Assembly (NCBI GenBank): GCA_016710465.1
Contig: JADJVS010000016.1
Span: 744,001 to 808,000 of the forward strand
Length of the DNA stretch: 64,000 bases
Direction: 5' to 3'
Source of the DNA: Sulfuritalea sp.
GTDB taxonomy: Bacteria; Pseudomonadota; Gammaproteobacteria; Burkholderiales; Rhodocyclaceae
Shown here piece after piece: positions 32,695 through 41,570 of the stretch. Under the pieces are notes generated by a model that was given only the letters and a program-made list of their open reading frames with translations, was not told where the DNA came from and did not search any database. Position 1 is the stretch's first letter. Every line of letters starts with the position of its first letter. Position numbers and translations under genes: made by a program.

Positions 32695-34551
32695 TCAATA
32701 GCTGCCCGCGCTATCCCACATCTCCGGCAGGAAGCGCACCACACGGTTGCGGCCAGCGGCCTTGGCCTTGTACAGGGCGACGTCGGCGTATTTGACGACC
32801 TGCCAGAAGCTGTCGGCGTCGGCAGGGAACTCGGCGACGCCGATGGAAATCGTCTTTTGCAGGATGCCGCTGGGCAGCGGCACCTTGGTGCCCTCGACCT
32901 CGGCGCGGATCTTCTCCGCCACCATCAGCGCCGGCTCGACGCCGGTGTCGGTCAACACCAGGAGGAATTCCTCCCCGCCGTAGCGCACCGCGATGTCGGA
33001 ACTGCGCACGCTGCGCGCGACGATGTCGGCGAGCGTCTTCAGCACCTTGTCACCGGCCTCATGGCCGTGAGTGTCATTGACCTGCTTGAAGTAGTCGAGG
33101 TCCAGCATCAGCACCGAGAAAGCACTCTTGCGTCGCTGACTGCTGTTGACCAGGGCGCCGACGTAGTCCTCGAGGAAGCGCCGGTTGTAGAGGCCGGTCA
33201 TCGGGTCGCGCAGGGAATTTTCGCGCAGATGTTCCATCAGTCGCTTGGCTTCGAGCACCGGACCCGCCTCGCGCAGGTAGACGCTGACAAACGGCACCAG
33301 CCGGCTGGCCAGATCGCCCTCTTCGCGGCTGGTGACCATCTGGACAATGGCGCCGGCGGAACCCGACTGGTTGATCGGCAGGCAGACGTGGGTATCGCCC
33401 TCGGCGCCTGGACGAAACATGGTACACAGGCCGGGGAAGGCGACGGCGTTAACTTCATGGCCGGTGCGGCGGGCACGGCAGGAATTCGCGTCCACCATCA
33501 CCTGCGGATCGCAATGGCGACAGGTCGCGGCGGGATCGCCATCGATCGACATGGCCGTCATGCGGTTCTTGGAGGGCGCCACTTCGTAAATCGAAAAGCG
33601 CCGGACACCGTATTTCCCGCGCATCAGATCGGCCAGGCGCTGGTAGATCTCGACCTTGGTCTGATCCTCCTCGATCGCCTGCTTGAACTGCGAGGCCTGG
33701 ACCAGGCCTTCGACCAGCTCGGTGGTATGCGCCAGTTGGTTGCCCCTCCCGTCGCTGCTGAAGCCCATCAGTTCGCCGACACGCTTGCGGATGGTGCCGA
33801 CCTCGCGCTGCAGGAAATCCATGAGCTGGTTGATGTTCAGCGCTATGCCGCCGACTTCGTCCGAGCTGCGCTGGAGCACGCGCCCGCTGAAGTCGCCCTC
33901 GACCGCCAGCGAGGTCACGTCCCGAACCGCCTCGGCGGTCTCCGACAGCGGCCGCAGCAGCTTCTGCAGCAGCGCCAGCGCCGCCAGTGCGGCCACCAGG
34001 ACGGCCAGGCCGACCAGACCGACCGCGATCCTGCCCTTGTGGCGCACTTCGCTGAAGGGGATATCCACCTGGACCGCACCGAGCACGGTGCCTACGCGAA
34101 CGGCATGGCATTGGAGGCAATTGGGCACGCCCTGGTCCGAAGCCACGTAGGGAATCACGGCATGGAACACGGGTTCGCCATTGATCTCGACGAGTTCGAA
34201 AATCTCCCGACCCGTTGACAATACGTCCTTGACGTCATGATGTGAGGCGTTCTCGGCAGCGAGGCCGGGACCGAACTGGGCGATCACTGCGGGACCGCGT
34301 GCCACACGAACTTCGCTGACACCGGGTATGCCGGCCAGGCGCAAGAGAAACTGCTGCCGCATCTTGATGGTGCCGTTGATCATGCTTTCGGTGAGGCCCA
34401 CCTTGACCGTTTCGGCGACGGAACGGGCGTGGCGCTCGGCGGTATAGAGGGAGAACTGTTTCAAGCTCAGGGCCGAGAGCCCGGTAAGCACGCAGACCAG
34501 CACGGCGAGGATCATCGCCGATACGAGCAGAATCTTGTCGCGCAGATTCAC
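32695..34551 (-). CDS. Diguanylate cyclase with heme-c-type periplasmic sensor
   Basis: A 618-aa protein from GTG 34551 (VNLRDKILLVSAM). The GTG overlaps the stop of the CWC gene (GTGA), deciding the start. Order: helix (about residues 5-30), periplasmic sensor with one CxxCH (PNCLQCHAV), helix (AVGLVGLAVLVAALAALALL), HAMP, GAF-like region with Cys pairs (TCRHC, SCRAR, LCTMF), and GGDEF with intact RYGGEEF and an RSSD inhibitory site. It makes c-di-GMP, likely gated by heme or redox state. Last gene of the sigma factor operon. Confidence 0.85.
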   Translation of the reverse strand: MNLRDKILLVSAMILAVLVCVLTGLSALSLKQFSLYTAERHARSVAETVKVGLTESMINGTIKMRQQFLLRLAGIPGVSEVRVARGPAVIAQFGPGLAAENASHHDVKDVLSTGREIFELVEINGEPVFHAVIPYVASDQGVPNCLQCHAVRVGTVLGAVQVDIPFSEVRHKGRIAVGLVGLAVLVAALAALALLQKLLRPLSETAEAVRDVTSLAVEGDFSGRVLQRSSDEVGGIALNINQLMDFLQREVGTIRKRVGELMGFSSDGRGNQLAHTTELVEGLVQASQFKQAIEEDQTKVEIYQRLADLMRGKYGVRRFSIYEVAPSKNRMTAMSIDGDPAATCRHCDPQVMVDANSCRARRTGHEVNAVAFPGLCTMFRPGAEGDTHVCLPINQSGSAGAIVQMVTSREEGDLASRLVPFVSVYLREAGPVLEAKRLMEHLRENSLRDPMTGLYNRRFLEDYVGALVNSSQRRKSAFSVLMLDLDYFKQVNDTHGHEAGDKVLKTLADIVARSVRSSDIAVRYGGEEFLLVLTDTGVEPALMVAEKIRAEVEGTKVPLPSGILQKTISIGVAEFPADADSFWQVVKYADVALYKAKAAGRNRVVRFLPEMWDSAGSY

Positions 34552-34760
34552 GCCGGCAAGGTCGTTCCGGCGCGCTCCGCCTTCACGGCGGCGAGGCAAG
34601 CGGGACAAAAACAGGACGCCGGGCTACCGGGTGCCGGTACCGGCAAGGCATCCGCGGAAGGCGGGTCGGCGCACCAGCAGCGGGCGTCGCCACCGACCAT
34701 GCCGCAGCGAAAGGCGACGCCGCAACGCGGGCAGCAACTATTGGCCGCCGCCTCACTCAC
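34548..34760 (-). CDS. Cysteine-rich CWC family small protein, 70 aa
   Basis: Starts at GTG 34760, overlapping the previous stop (GTGA). CCPRCGVAFRCGMVGGDARCWC and ASCFCPACLAA are the Cys_rich_CWC pattern, a probable zinc-binding fold. Function unknown. It is sandwiched with 4-bp overlaps between the zf-HC2 gene and the diguanylate cyclase, so all are translated together. Confidence 0.75.
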   Translation of the reverse strand: MSEAAANSCCPRCGVAFRCGMVGGDARCWCADPPSADALPVPAPGSPASCFCPACLAAVKAERAGTTLPA

Positions 34761-34939
34761 GGCGTGTCGCCCCCGCCAAAACGCCGGCAGGCGTCACGCA
34801 GGATTCCCATCTGGCGCCGATAGTTCTCGCAGGCGGCGCAGATCAACACGTGCAGGCGCAAGCCGAGGCGCTCTGCCAGGCTCAGGCGCCGGTCCTGTTC
34901 CTGGGACATCAGTTCGGTTGCCTGCCTGCAGCTCAGCAT
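34757..34939 (-). CDS. Zinc-finger anti-sigma-like protein (zf-HC2), 60 aa
   Basis: MLSCRQATELMSQEQDRRLSLAERLGLRLHVLICAACENYRRQM has the C-x(n)-H-xxx-C-xx-C zinc motif of anti-sigma domains. GGAGA lies seven bases upstream of ATG 34939, which is inside the sigma gene (7-bp overlap). It has no membrane helix, so it would be a soluble redox-sensitive anti-sigma factor. Partner: the ECF sigma directly upstream. Confidence 0.77.
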   Translation of the reverse strand: MLSCRQATELMSQEQDRRLSLAERLGLRLHVLICAACENYRRQMGILRDACRRFGGGDTP

Positions 34940-35514
34940 CTCGCGTCTCCCGCGAACCACGTGGTTTCGAGGCAGCGGCGCAGCGACATGCGCGCACGAT
35001 GCAAAACCACCCAGCAGTTGGACGTGCTGATGCCGGTTTCCTTACAGATTTCTCCAGTTTCCAACCCGAGGATTTCGCGCATCATGAACACCCGCGCCGT
35101 CTTCGCCGGCAGATGGTCCAGGCAGGCCTCGAACACGCGCCAGAACTGCTGTTGCTCGAAGGACGCGTCGGGATCTGCCCAGCGCCCGGGTCGCGCCTCG
35201 ACGGTCCAGTGCCCGTTGGGCTCGAACAGCGTCTCGGCCAGCGCGTCATCGCCGTCTTCGTCGCCAGCCAGCGAACTGGCCAACACTTCACGGCTTTGGC
35301 TGCGGATGATGTCGACGATCTTGTTGCGCAAGATGGCGATCAGCCAAGTCTTGTACGAGGAACGGCTTTCGAAGTTCCCGCCACCGGACAGGGCCGCAAG
35401 CAGGGTTTCCTGGACGGCGTCTTCCGCCGCGCCGGCATCGCGCAACTGCAGGCGCGCAAAACGCAACAGGTCGGGACGCAGTGCGTTGAGCTCGGATTGG
35501 CGATCCGCATTCAT
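34933..35514 (-). CDS. ECF-type RNA polymerase sigma factor
   Basis: A 193-aa protein from ATG 35514 (MNADRQSELNALRPDLL). Region 2: LRDAGAAEDAVQETLLAALSGGGNFESRSSYKTWLIAILRNKIVDIIR. Region 4: LDHLPAKTARVFMMREILGLETGEICKETGISTSNCWVVLHRARM. The insertion between regions (DGDDALAETLFEPNGHW) is typical of the SigZ-like/TIGR02943 group, usually followed by a short zf-HC2 protein. The longer frame runs into the poly-G block and is not real. Divergent from msrBA, a plausible oxidative-stress target. Confidence 0.84.
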   Translation of the reverse strand: MNADRQSELNALRPDLLRFARLQLRDAGAAEDAVQETLLAALSGGGNFESRSSYKTWLIAILRNKIVDIIRSQSREVLASSLAGDEDGDDALAETLFEPNGHWTVEARPGRWADPDASFEQQQFWRVFEACLDHLPAKTARVFMMREILGLETGEICKETGISTSNCWVVLHRARMSLRRCLETTWFAGDARC

Positions 35515-35905
<391 letters not shown>

Positions 35906-36406
35906 ATGAACCGCCGCAACTGGCTGTATGGAATTTCCGCCTTGATCACCGCGCCCCTGCTGGTGCGTCATCAGGCAAGCGCCGCCGAAGCCTTTCCCCT
36001 AAGCAAGGCGAAGGCGGAGTGGAAGAAGCTGCTCGCCGCCGACGCCTATCAGGTGCTGTTCGAAGACGGCACCGAGCGCGCGGGCAGCAGTGCGCTGAAC
36101 AACGAAAAGCGCGCCGGCACCTATCTCTGCGCCGCCTGCAACCTGCCGCTGTTTGATTCCGCCCACAAGTACGAAAGCGGCACCGGCTGGCCCAGCTTTT
36201 GGCAGCCCCTGCCCGGCGCATTGGGTACCGCGACCGATTTCAAGCTGATCTACCCGCGCACCGAGTACCACTGCTCGCGCTGCGGGGGACACCAGGGCCA
36301 CGTATTCAACGACGGCCCGCAACCGACCGGAAAGCGCTACTGCAACAATGGCGTGGCCCTTCGATTCACCGCCCGCGGCGAAACCCTGCCGGCCTTGCGC
36401 ACATGA
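35906..36406 (+). CDS. msrB: Exported methionine-R-sulfoxide reductase MsrB
   Basis: A 166-aa protein with an N-terminal signal-like segment (MNRRNWLYGISALITAPLLV). Zinc cysteines CAAC and CSRC, the motif GTGWPSFW, and catalytic Cys in RYCNNGVAL are the MsrB hallmarks. It reduces Met-R-sulfoxide. AGGAGA precedes the ATG. Probably periplasmic; its stop overlaps the msrA start (ATGA). Confidence 0.9.
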   Translation: MNRRNWLYGISALITAPLLVRHQASAAEAFPLSKAKAEWKKLLAADAYQVLFEDGTERAGSSALNNEKRAGTYLCAACNLPLFDSAHKYESGTGWPSFWQPLPGALGTATDFKLIYPRTEYHCSRCGGHQGHVFNDGPQPTGKRYCNNGVALRFTARGETLPALRT

Positions 36407-37011
36407 AGTTCACCCTGCCGACCGCGCTGCTGGGCACGAGCCTGCTCTTCGGCTGCGCCGCCAGTGCACAACCCGTCCCCGTACCGGCCGGGATGTCCAG
36501 CGCGATATTCGCCGGTGGCTGCTTCTGGTGCATGGAACAGGACTTCGAAAAGCTTCCCGGCGTGATCGAGGCTGAATCCGGCTACATCGGCGGCAGCGCC
36601 CCCTACCCGACCTACGAACAGGTCGCCCACGGCGGAACCGGACATACCGAGGCCATTCGCGTGATCTACGATCCGAAGAAGATCGGCTATACGCAGCTTC
36701 TTGACTACTTCTGGCGCCATATCGACCCGACGACCAAGGACCGGCAGTTCTGTGACAAGGGCAACCAGTACCGCAGCGGCATTTACTTCCAGAACGAGGA
36801 CGAGCGCAGGGCCGCCGAGGCCAGCCGCGATGAGTTGCTGAAGGGCGGCCGTTTCGCCCGAATCGAGACCGAGATCGCCCCCGCCTGGAAGTTCTGGCCC
36901 GCGGAAGGCTATCACCAGGACTACTACAAGAAGAACCCGATCCGCTACAGCTACTACCGTTTCGCCTGTGGTCGCGACGCCCGCGTGGAGAAGGTCTGGT
37001 CCGGCAAGTGA
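36403..37011 (+). CDS. msrA: Exported methionine-S-sulfoxide reductase MsrA
   Basis: A 202-aa protein with a signal segment ending LLFGC, a possible but atypical lipobox, so it may be a lipoprotein. The catalytic motif GCFWCMEQ, GYIGG, YPTYEQV, HTEAI and NQYRSGIYF are typical of MsrA. Together with MsrB it repairs oxidised methionines outside the cytoplasm. Start overlaps msrB (ATGA) and its end overlaps the next start (GTGA). Confidence 0.9.
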   Translation: MKFTLPTALLGTSLLFGCAASAQPVPVPAGMSSAIFAGGCFWCMEQDFEKLPGVIEAESGYIGGSAPYPTYEQVAHGGTGHTEAIRVIYDPKKIGYTQLLDYFWRHIDPTTKDRQFCDKGNQYRSGIYFQNEDERRAAEASRDELLKGGRFARIETEIAPAWKFWPAEGYHQDYYKKNPIRYSYYRFACGRDARVEKVWSGK

Positions 37012-37688
37012 GGCTGTCGATCATCATCCCGGTGCTGGACGAGGCGGAGCGCATCGGCGGATTGCTTGCCGCACTGCAGGCGTGGCGCGAGCAAGGCGTG
37101 GAGGTGATCGTCGCCGACGGTGGCAGCCGTGACGGCACTCCCGGTCTGTGTGTCGGTCTGGCCGATCAGGTCATCGCATCGGCGCGCGGACGCGCCGCAC
37201 AAATGAATGCGGGCGCGGCGACCAGCCATGGCGACGTACTTTTCTTCCTTCACGCCGACACCATGCCGCCGGCGGACGCACCGACGGCCATCGCGGCGGC
37301 AATCGCCGGCGGCGCCGATTGGGGCCGCTTCGATGTTCGCATCGACGGCACCCATCCCCTGCTGCGGGTGGTCGAGCGGATGATGAACTGGCGCTCGCGC
37401 CTGACCGGGATCGCCACCGGCGATCAGGCAATCTTCGTCCGCCGCGCCACCTTCGATGCTGTCGGCGGCTACCCCGCGATCCCCTTGATGGAAGATATCC
37501 GTCTCAGTTCCACACTCAGGTGCGTCTCCTCCCCGGCCTGCCTGCGTGAGCAGGTATACACCTCGGGACGGCGCTGGGAGAGCCGCGGCGTGGTGCCCAC
37601 GATCCTGCTGATGTGGACCTTGCGGCTTGCATTCTTCTGTGGCGCCGACCCGGTGCGACTGGCGCGGCGCTACGGTTGCGGCCCCTGA
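37008..37688 (+). CDS. TIGR04283-type family 2 glycosyltransferase (arsenosugar-associated)
   Basis: A 226-aa GT-A fold protein starting at GTG 37008, overlapping msrA by 4 bp. LSIIIPVLDEAERI, VIVADGGSRDGT, ARGRAAQMNAGA and FLHADTMPP give the nucleotide-sugar site; GDQAIFVRR and LMEDIRLS the acceptor region. The RAxQMNAGA...LHADT pattern marks the TIGR04283 group linked to arsenosugar genes; arsS lies 6 kb upstream. Its coupling to msrBA is unusual. Confidence 0.78.
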   Translation: MRLSIIIPVLDEAERIGGLLAALQAWREQGVEVIVADGGSRDGTPGLCVGLADQVIASARGRAAQMNAGAATSHGDVLFFLHADTMPPADAPTAIAAAIAGGADWGRFDVRIDGTHPLLRVVERMMNWRSRLTGIATGDQAIFVRRATFDAVGGYPAIPLMEDIRLSSTLRCVSSPACLREQVYTSGRRWESRGVVPTILLMWTLRLAFFCGADPVRLARRYGCGP

Positions 37689-37784
37689 CTGCGGGCTGGC
37701 GACTGTGGCAAATATCCATCATTCGACTTAAAGGACCAGCGGCAAGTCCTTGTCAAAAAAGGTGGAACCCGGCATATTCCGGCT

Positions 37785-38519
37785 ATGAACGCGAAATACA
37801 CGCAGTCACGCCGCGCCGCGGAGGCCTTGCCTTTCGTGATCCGCTGCGTGCGCGACGAGGCCGAGTTGGCGAAAGCCGTGGCCATCCGGCGCAGCGCCTA
37901 CGGACGCCACGTGCCCGAGCTTGCCGCGCGCTTCGCGGCGCCGGAACCCAGTGATCTCGACGGCAGCAGCCGCGTCCTGGTGGCCCTGGCCAAGCTTGAC
38001 GGCATGCCTTTGGGCAGCATGCGCTACCGCACCAACCAATACCGGCCGCTCGACCTCGAGCAGTCCGTCACCTTGCCGTCGGCGCTGCGCGGCCGCGTCC
38101 TGGCCGAGGCCACCCGCCTCGCGGTCAGCCAGGCCGCCGTCGGGCGCGTTGTCAAGTCCATGCTGATGAAGGCCATGTTCCTGCAATGCGAAGCCGGCGG
38201 GGTCGACAACATGGTCGTGACGGCGCGGCATCCGATGGATCGCTTTTATCACTGGTTGTTGTTCGAAGACGTGTTTCCTGGCGGGGATTTCGTACCGATG
38301 GCGCACGTCGGCATGATTCCCCACCGTGTCATGGGCTGCGACATCGTGGCCACCAAGCAGCGCTGGCACGAGATGGATCATCCCTGGTATTCACTGTTCT
38401 TCGAGACCCGTCACCCCGACATTGACCTGACCCCCTTCCCGGTCGCGTCGGCTCGCGGCGAAAAGGAAGGCATGGATTCCCGCGTTACCCGGAGGATCGG
38501 ACACAGAGACCTGCGCTAG
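37785..38519 (+). CDS. N-acyl amino acid synthase FeeM-like acyltransferase
   Basis: A 244-aa GNAT-fold protein. FVIRCVRDEAELAKAVAIRRSAYGRHVPE and the GRVLAEATRLAVS segment resemble the FeeM/autoinducer-synthase-like domain; EATRLAV is a conserved core. Such enzymes move acyl chains from ACP to amino acids. The substrate is unknown. Single gene, upstream of the GGDEF-EAL protein by 54 bp. Confidence 0.6.
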   Translation: MNAKYTQSRRAAEALPFVIRCVRDEAELAKAVAIRRSAYGRHVPELAARFAAPEPSDLDGSSRVLVALAKLDGMPLGSMRYRTNQYRPLDLEQSVTLPSALRGRVLAEATRLAVSQAAVGRVVKSMLMKAMFLQCEAGGVDNMVVTARHPMDRFYHWLLFEDVFPGGDFVPMAHVGMIPHRVMGCDIVATKQRWHEMDHPWYSLFFETRHPDIDLTPFPVASARGEKEGMDSRVTRRIGHRDLR

Positions 38520-38573
38520 TATTCAGCGCATGATCCGTTTTCGCCGCCGCCGGCCCCCCACGGACGCGGCCCC

Positions 38574-41561
38574 ATGACCCCCCGCACGCGGCGGCTTGTT
38601 CTGCTGGCTTCCCGCCAATTGTTGCGCGGTTTCCTGCGGCGCAATTCGCGCTGGCTGGCGCAACTGTCCTACCTCGTCATACCGCTGGCGCTTGGCGGCA
38701 TCATGTTGCTGGCGCTGCTGGCGTGGGAATCGGACACGGTGGTCAGGCAGGCTCCCGACCTGCCCTTCACCGCGCTGTCCTTTGTTCCCGACGACGGACA
38801 GATCGAACCGGCGGCGGCGCGTGATGCACTGCGCGGGCTGAAGCCCGTCACCTCCTTCGACAGCCAGCTTTCCGAGGCCCCTGTCTGGTTCGCGTTTACG
38901 CCGCCCAAACTGGAAAGCAGCGTAGCCGGCCCACCCCTGGTGTATTTCCCCTCACGCCATGCGCGCAGCCTGTCATGCTGGCGCGGCGCGGCGCTGAAGC
39001 CCCTGGGCAGCGCGACGCGCGCCCACGCCGACGGCGCACTGACCATGGTCAATGCCGGTTTCGCCACCAGCGGAGTGGATCTTTCCGGCGTGCCGCTGCT
39101 GTGCCGCGCCACCTTCGTCGGTCCGGCGCGACTTTCCGTAACCGCATGGAACGCCACGGACTTCAACGTGGCGACACGCTCCTTCGCCAACGACATGGGC
39201 CTGCTCGAAGGTGGCCTGACCGTGCTGGCGGTCTTCATGCTGCTCGCGGCCCTGGTCAACCGCGAGCCGCTGTACATCGTGTTTGCCGCCTGGCTCATCG
39301 TCAATGCCCGGCTTGGCGCCAACTCCGCCGGCTGGGACGCGCTCTGGCTAAGCCATCAGGTGCCCTCCGGCTGGCTCGACGGGATGCGCAAGGTCATCTT
39401 CGCCAGCAACTTTCCGCTGACGGTTTACCTGTTCACGAGGCTGTTCCAGCACGACCTGACGAAGGTCGGCAAGGATTCGCTGGTACGCGTGCTGGAACTG
39501 CTTTACCTGCCGATGTTCGCGGCGGCACTGTTGCTGCCCTACCGCTATTTCATCCCGATGCTCTGGCTATGTTCATTCATCGGCTACGGCATCATCGTGT
39601 ATTACCTCGGCAGCATCCTGCTGGTGTCGCGTTCGCGCATCGCCATGTGGTTTGCCGCCTCGCTTGTGGTTACCGCCGCCGCCGGCTTTACCGAGGTAAT
39701 CAAGGCCATGTTCGGCCTCCCCGGTCCGGTGCCCTATGTCAACAGCGTCACCGCGGCGCTGAGTTCCGGGCTGCTGGTGGCGATGGCGCTGGCCGAGCAG
39801 ATGCGCATCGAGCGCTCCGGCCGCGAGGGCGCCGAGAAGGCCCTGCAGAAAACCTACGACCAGGTTCCGGTGGCTTTCTTCACGGCCGACGCCACCGGGC
39901 GCCTGTTGCGCGGCAATCCGGCCCTCGGCCGCCTGCTCGGCGACAACGTACTCGACGGCAACACGCGCTGGCAGGACTATTTCGAGCCCGGCACCTGGGA
40001 ATCGCTGAGCAACCTGTTGGCCGAAGGCCCGCGCGCCCAACTGCGCTTCCAGTCGCGCGACCACGGCGCCTGGTACGAGGCCCGCGCTTCGATCGGCGAA
40101 AGCCTGATCGAGGGTTCGATCGAGGACGTCACCGAAGCGATCTCCGCCAACCGCAAGCTGATGTACCTGGCCGACCACGACCAGCTTACGGGCACGCTGT
40201 CGCGGCGCGCGATCGAGCAGGCGCTGCGCGGCGCGATCCGTTCGGCCGAGGTCGACACCCCGTTCGCTCTGGCCTACATGGACCTCGACCGCTTCAAGAC
40301 CGTCAATGACCTGTTCGGGCACACCGCCGGCGACGAGGTCTTGCGCCAGTTGTGCAACCGCATGGCCAAGGCGCTGGGCACCGAGCACCTGCTCGGCCGC
40401 ATTGGCGGCGACGAGTTCCTCATCCTGCTGCGCGACATGAGCCTGGCCGATGCAACGGCGAAATGTCGCGAACTCGGCGAGGTCATCGACGCCAGCGCGT
40501 TCCGCGTCCAGGACCTGGCCTTCCGCATCGGCGTCTCCTTCGGCGCCGTCGAGGTGACACCCGGCATCGAGGTGGTCGACCTGATCTCCGCCGCCGACCG
40601 TGCCTGCCGCGAAGCCAAGCGGACGGCGGCCTCCGGGCATGTGGTGGCCTATGGCGCCGACGCGCCGGCCTTCCAGGAGCACGAGGAAGAGCGCGGGCTG
40701 GTGGCGCGCCTGAGCCCGGAACGCGCGCCGGAATTCCTCGCCATCGCCATGCAACCGATCATGTCGCTGCACGATCCGCAAGGCAGCCTGGATTTCGAGG
40801 TGCTGCTGCGCGCCCGGGCGCCTGACGGCAGCATCATGCCCGCGGGCCGCGTGATCTCGGTGGCCGAGGCCCACGGCCGTGTCGGCGTGATCGACCGCTG
40901 GGTGCTATCCACCGTGCTGGAATGGCTGGATACGCACCATGCCCAACTCACCGGCACGCGTTTTGTCACGGTGAATTTCTCCGGCGCCTCGATCAACGAC
41001 GAACAGTTCATGGCCGACGCTTATGCGATGCTGCGCGCCCACCCGCGCGCCGCCGCCCGGCTGTGTGCCGAGATCACGGAAGGCGTGGCGCTGCGCGACT
41101 TCGACCAGACGCGACGCGTGCTCGAACGATTGCGCGAATTCGACGTCAAGCTCGCGCTCGACGATTTCGGCGCCGGCTATACTTCCTTCATGTATCTCTC
41201 CGATCTGCAGGCCGACGTGATCAAGATCGACGGCGCCATCGTCGAATCGGCGGCGCGCCACCCCTCTCGCCTGTCCATCGTGCAGGCGATCGCCGATCTG
41301 TCGCGCAACCTCGGAATGCGCTCCATCGCCGAATGGGTCGAAGATGCCGCGACCCTGCGCGCCATGGCCGACGTCGGCATCGACTACATCCAGGGCTTCG
41401 CCATCGCCCGCCCCATGGCGCCGCGCGAAATCCTGCTGGGCCCGCACGCCGCGCACTGGATCGCCGACGGCACGATACGCGCCGTGCTGGCCGACATCCA
41501 GGCTAACCCCGTGGCGGTCGACGACGGCGCAGCCTATTCCGCCGGAAAGAACCTGCATTAA
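38574..41561 (+). CDS. Membrane 7TM-type GGDEF-EAL protein
   Basis: A 995-aa protein. One helix (YLVIPLALGGIMLLALLAW), a periplasmic domain (about 60-195), a seven-helix block (about 205-400) like 7TMR-DISM, a PAS-like domain (TYDQVPVAFFTADATGRLL), then GGDEF and EAL. GGDEF is intact (RIGGDEF) but has no RxxD inhibitory site. EAL has EVL in place of EAL (FEVLLRA) while NFS, EITE, DDFGAGY, KID, AEWVE and QG are kept, so phosphodiesterase activity is plausible. Followed after 9 bp by a hybrid kinase. Confidence 0.85.
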   Translation: MTPRTRRLVLLASRQLLRGFLRRNSRWLAQLSYLVIPLALGGIMLLALLAWESDTVVRQAPDLPFTALSFVPDDGQIEPAAARDALRGLKPVTSFDSQLSEAPVWFAFTPPKLESSVAGPPLVYFPSRHARSLSCWRGAALKPLGSATRAHADGALTMVNAGFATSGVDLSGVPLLCRATFVGPARLSVTAWNATDFNVATRSFANDMGLLEGGLTVLAVFMLLAALVNREPLYIVFAAWLIVNARLGANSAGWDALWLSHQVPSGWLDGMRKVIFASNFPLTVYLFTRLFQHDLTKVGKDSLVRVLELLYLPMFAAALLLPYRYFIPMLWLCSFIGYGIIVYYLGSILLVSRSRIAMWFAASLVVTAAAGFTEVIKAMFGLPGPVPYVNSVTAALSSGLLVAMALAEQMRIERSGREGAEKALQKTYDQVPVAFFTADATGRLLRGNPALGRLLGDNVLDGNTRWQDYFEPGTWESLSNLLAEGPRAQLRFQSRDHGAWYEARASIGESLIEGSIEDVTEAISANRKLMYLADHDQLTGTLSRRAIEQALRGAIRSAEVDTPFALAYMDLDRFKTVNDLFGHTAGDEVLRQLCNRMAKALGTEHLLGRIGGDEFLILLRDMSLADATAKCRELGEVIDASAFRVQDLAFRIGVSFGAVEVTPGIEVVDLISAADRACREAKRTAASGHVVAYGADAPAFQEHEEERGLVARLSPERAPEFLAIAMQPIMSLHDPQGSLDFEVLLRARAPDGSIMPAGRVISVAEAHGRVGVIDRWVLSTVLEWLDTHHAQLTGTRFVTVNFSGASINDEQFMADAYAMLRAHPRAAARLCAEITEGVALRDFDQTRRVLERLREFDVKLALDDFGAGYTSFMYLSDLQADVIKIDGAIVESAARHPSRLSIVQAIADLSRNLGMRSIAEWVEDAATLRAMADVGIDYIQGFAIARPMAPREILLGPHAAHWIADGTIRAVLADIQANPVAVDDGAAYSAGKNLH

Positions 41562-41570
41562 TCTCAGGCA

